From: Burkholderiaceae bacterium | GTDB lineage: Bacteria > Pseudomonadota > Gammaproteobacteria > Burkholderiales > Burkholderiaceae_C | DNA: 6,130 nt | Assembly (NCBI GenBank): GCA_029864165.1 | Contig: JAOTTZ010000127.1 | Coordinates: 1-6,130, forward strand | Direction: 5' to 3' | Part shown: in pieces, positions 5,966 through 6,130 of the stretch | Layout: every line of letters begins with the position of its first letter | Position numbering within the stretch: the first letter of the stretch is position 1 | Translations under genes and position numbers: made by a program | The notes under the pieces: model-generated | Seen by the model: the letters and a program-made list of their open reading frames with translations, nothing else | Databases searched by the model: none | Told to the model about the DNA's origin: nothing

Positions 5966-6121
5966 ACGGCCTGCGTGACCGATTCACGGAAAGCAGTCGC
6001 ACTTGCGCAACGACGCTACCCGGCCGGCATGGGGCGCGATGCGCGGCACCGTCCGGCTTTTCTGCCGGCGTTCTCGACATTGGGTATGCTGGGCACCCTT
6101 GACCCCCCTACTTCCCCCCAC

Positions 6122-6125
6122 GGAG
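6122..6125 (+). promoter_or_regulatory. Shine-Dalgarno-like GGAG at the right edge
   Basis: GGAG is followed by ACCTT and then the window ends, so a start codon at or just after 6131 would have ideal spacing. This suggests a rightward gene divergent from the transporter gene. The gene itself cannot be seen. Confidence 0.4.
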
Positions 6126-6130
6126 ACCTT

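Larger units (their letters stand above)
5908..6130. promoter_or_regulatory. Non-coding upstream region, probably divergent promoters
   Basis: No gene fits in these 223 bases. On the minus strand GATAAC (5922-5917) sits nine bases before the transporter GTG, where a -10 box for a leaderless message would lie; the -35 is poor. Other structure: a 14-base palindrome at 5952-5965, a stem CCGGC (6053-6057) with GCCGG (6064-6068) around a 6-base loop, and a pyrimidine-rich stretch at 6101-6119 on the plus strand. A plus-strand TATGCT (6085-6090) is a weak -10 candidate for a rightward gene. Confidence 0.4.

Overview
The window is a stretch of GC-rich, gene-dense bacterial chromosome. The protein families, and their closeness to sequences I know from Burkholderiales (for example Comamonadaceae), suggest a betaproteobacterium; this is inference from remembered family resemblance, not a search. 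I see no rRNA, tRNA, CRISPR array, transposase, integrase or phage gene.

Layout. Positions 1-1430 hold two plus-strand genes joined end to end: a RIO-type protein kinase cut by the left edge (1-812), then a DUF938 SAM-dependent methyltransferase (813-1430) whose ATG directly follows the kinase stop codon. Positions 1431-1801 are a 371-base gap without a supportable gene; it separates convergent genes and holds two hairpins and a weak minus-strand promoter-like pair. Positions 1802-5907 hold three minus-strand genes. In transcription order they are an MFS transporter fused to a PlsC-type acyltransferase (5907-4006), a CPBP/CAAX-type membrane protease of the kind linked to PEP-CTERM/exosortase systems (3892-3212), and a geranylgeranyl-reductase-family flavoprotein (3046-1802). 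They are separated by 113 and 165 bases, so each may have its own promoter. Positions 5908-6130 are a non-coding region that probably drives the transporter gene leftward; a Shine-Dalgarno-like GGAG at the right edge suggests a rightward gene starting just outside.

How the genes may work together. The minus-strand trio share a membrane/lipid theme: lysophospholipid import and re-acylation, an intramembrane protease, and a reductase family that acts on isoprenoid or lipid double bonds. Nothing in the sequence proves a common pathway. The kinase-methyltransferase pair is probably co-transcribed and translationally coupled. Overall this looks like ordinary core chromosome. The points most worth a second look are the two-domain transporter-acyltransferase, the protease with no exosortase in view, the orphan reductase, and short colinear sequence words shared by the gaps on either side of the reductase gene.
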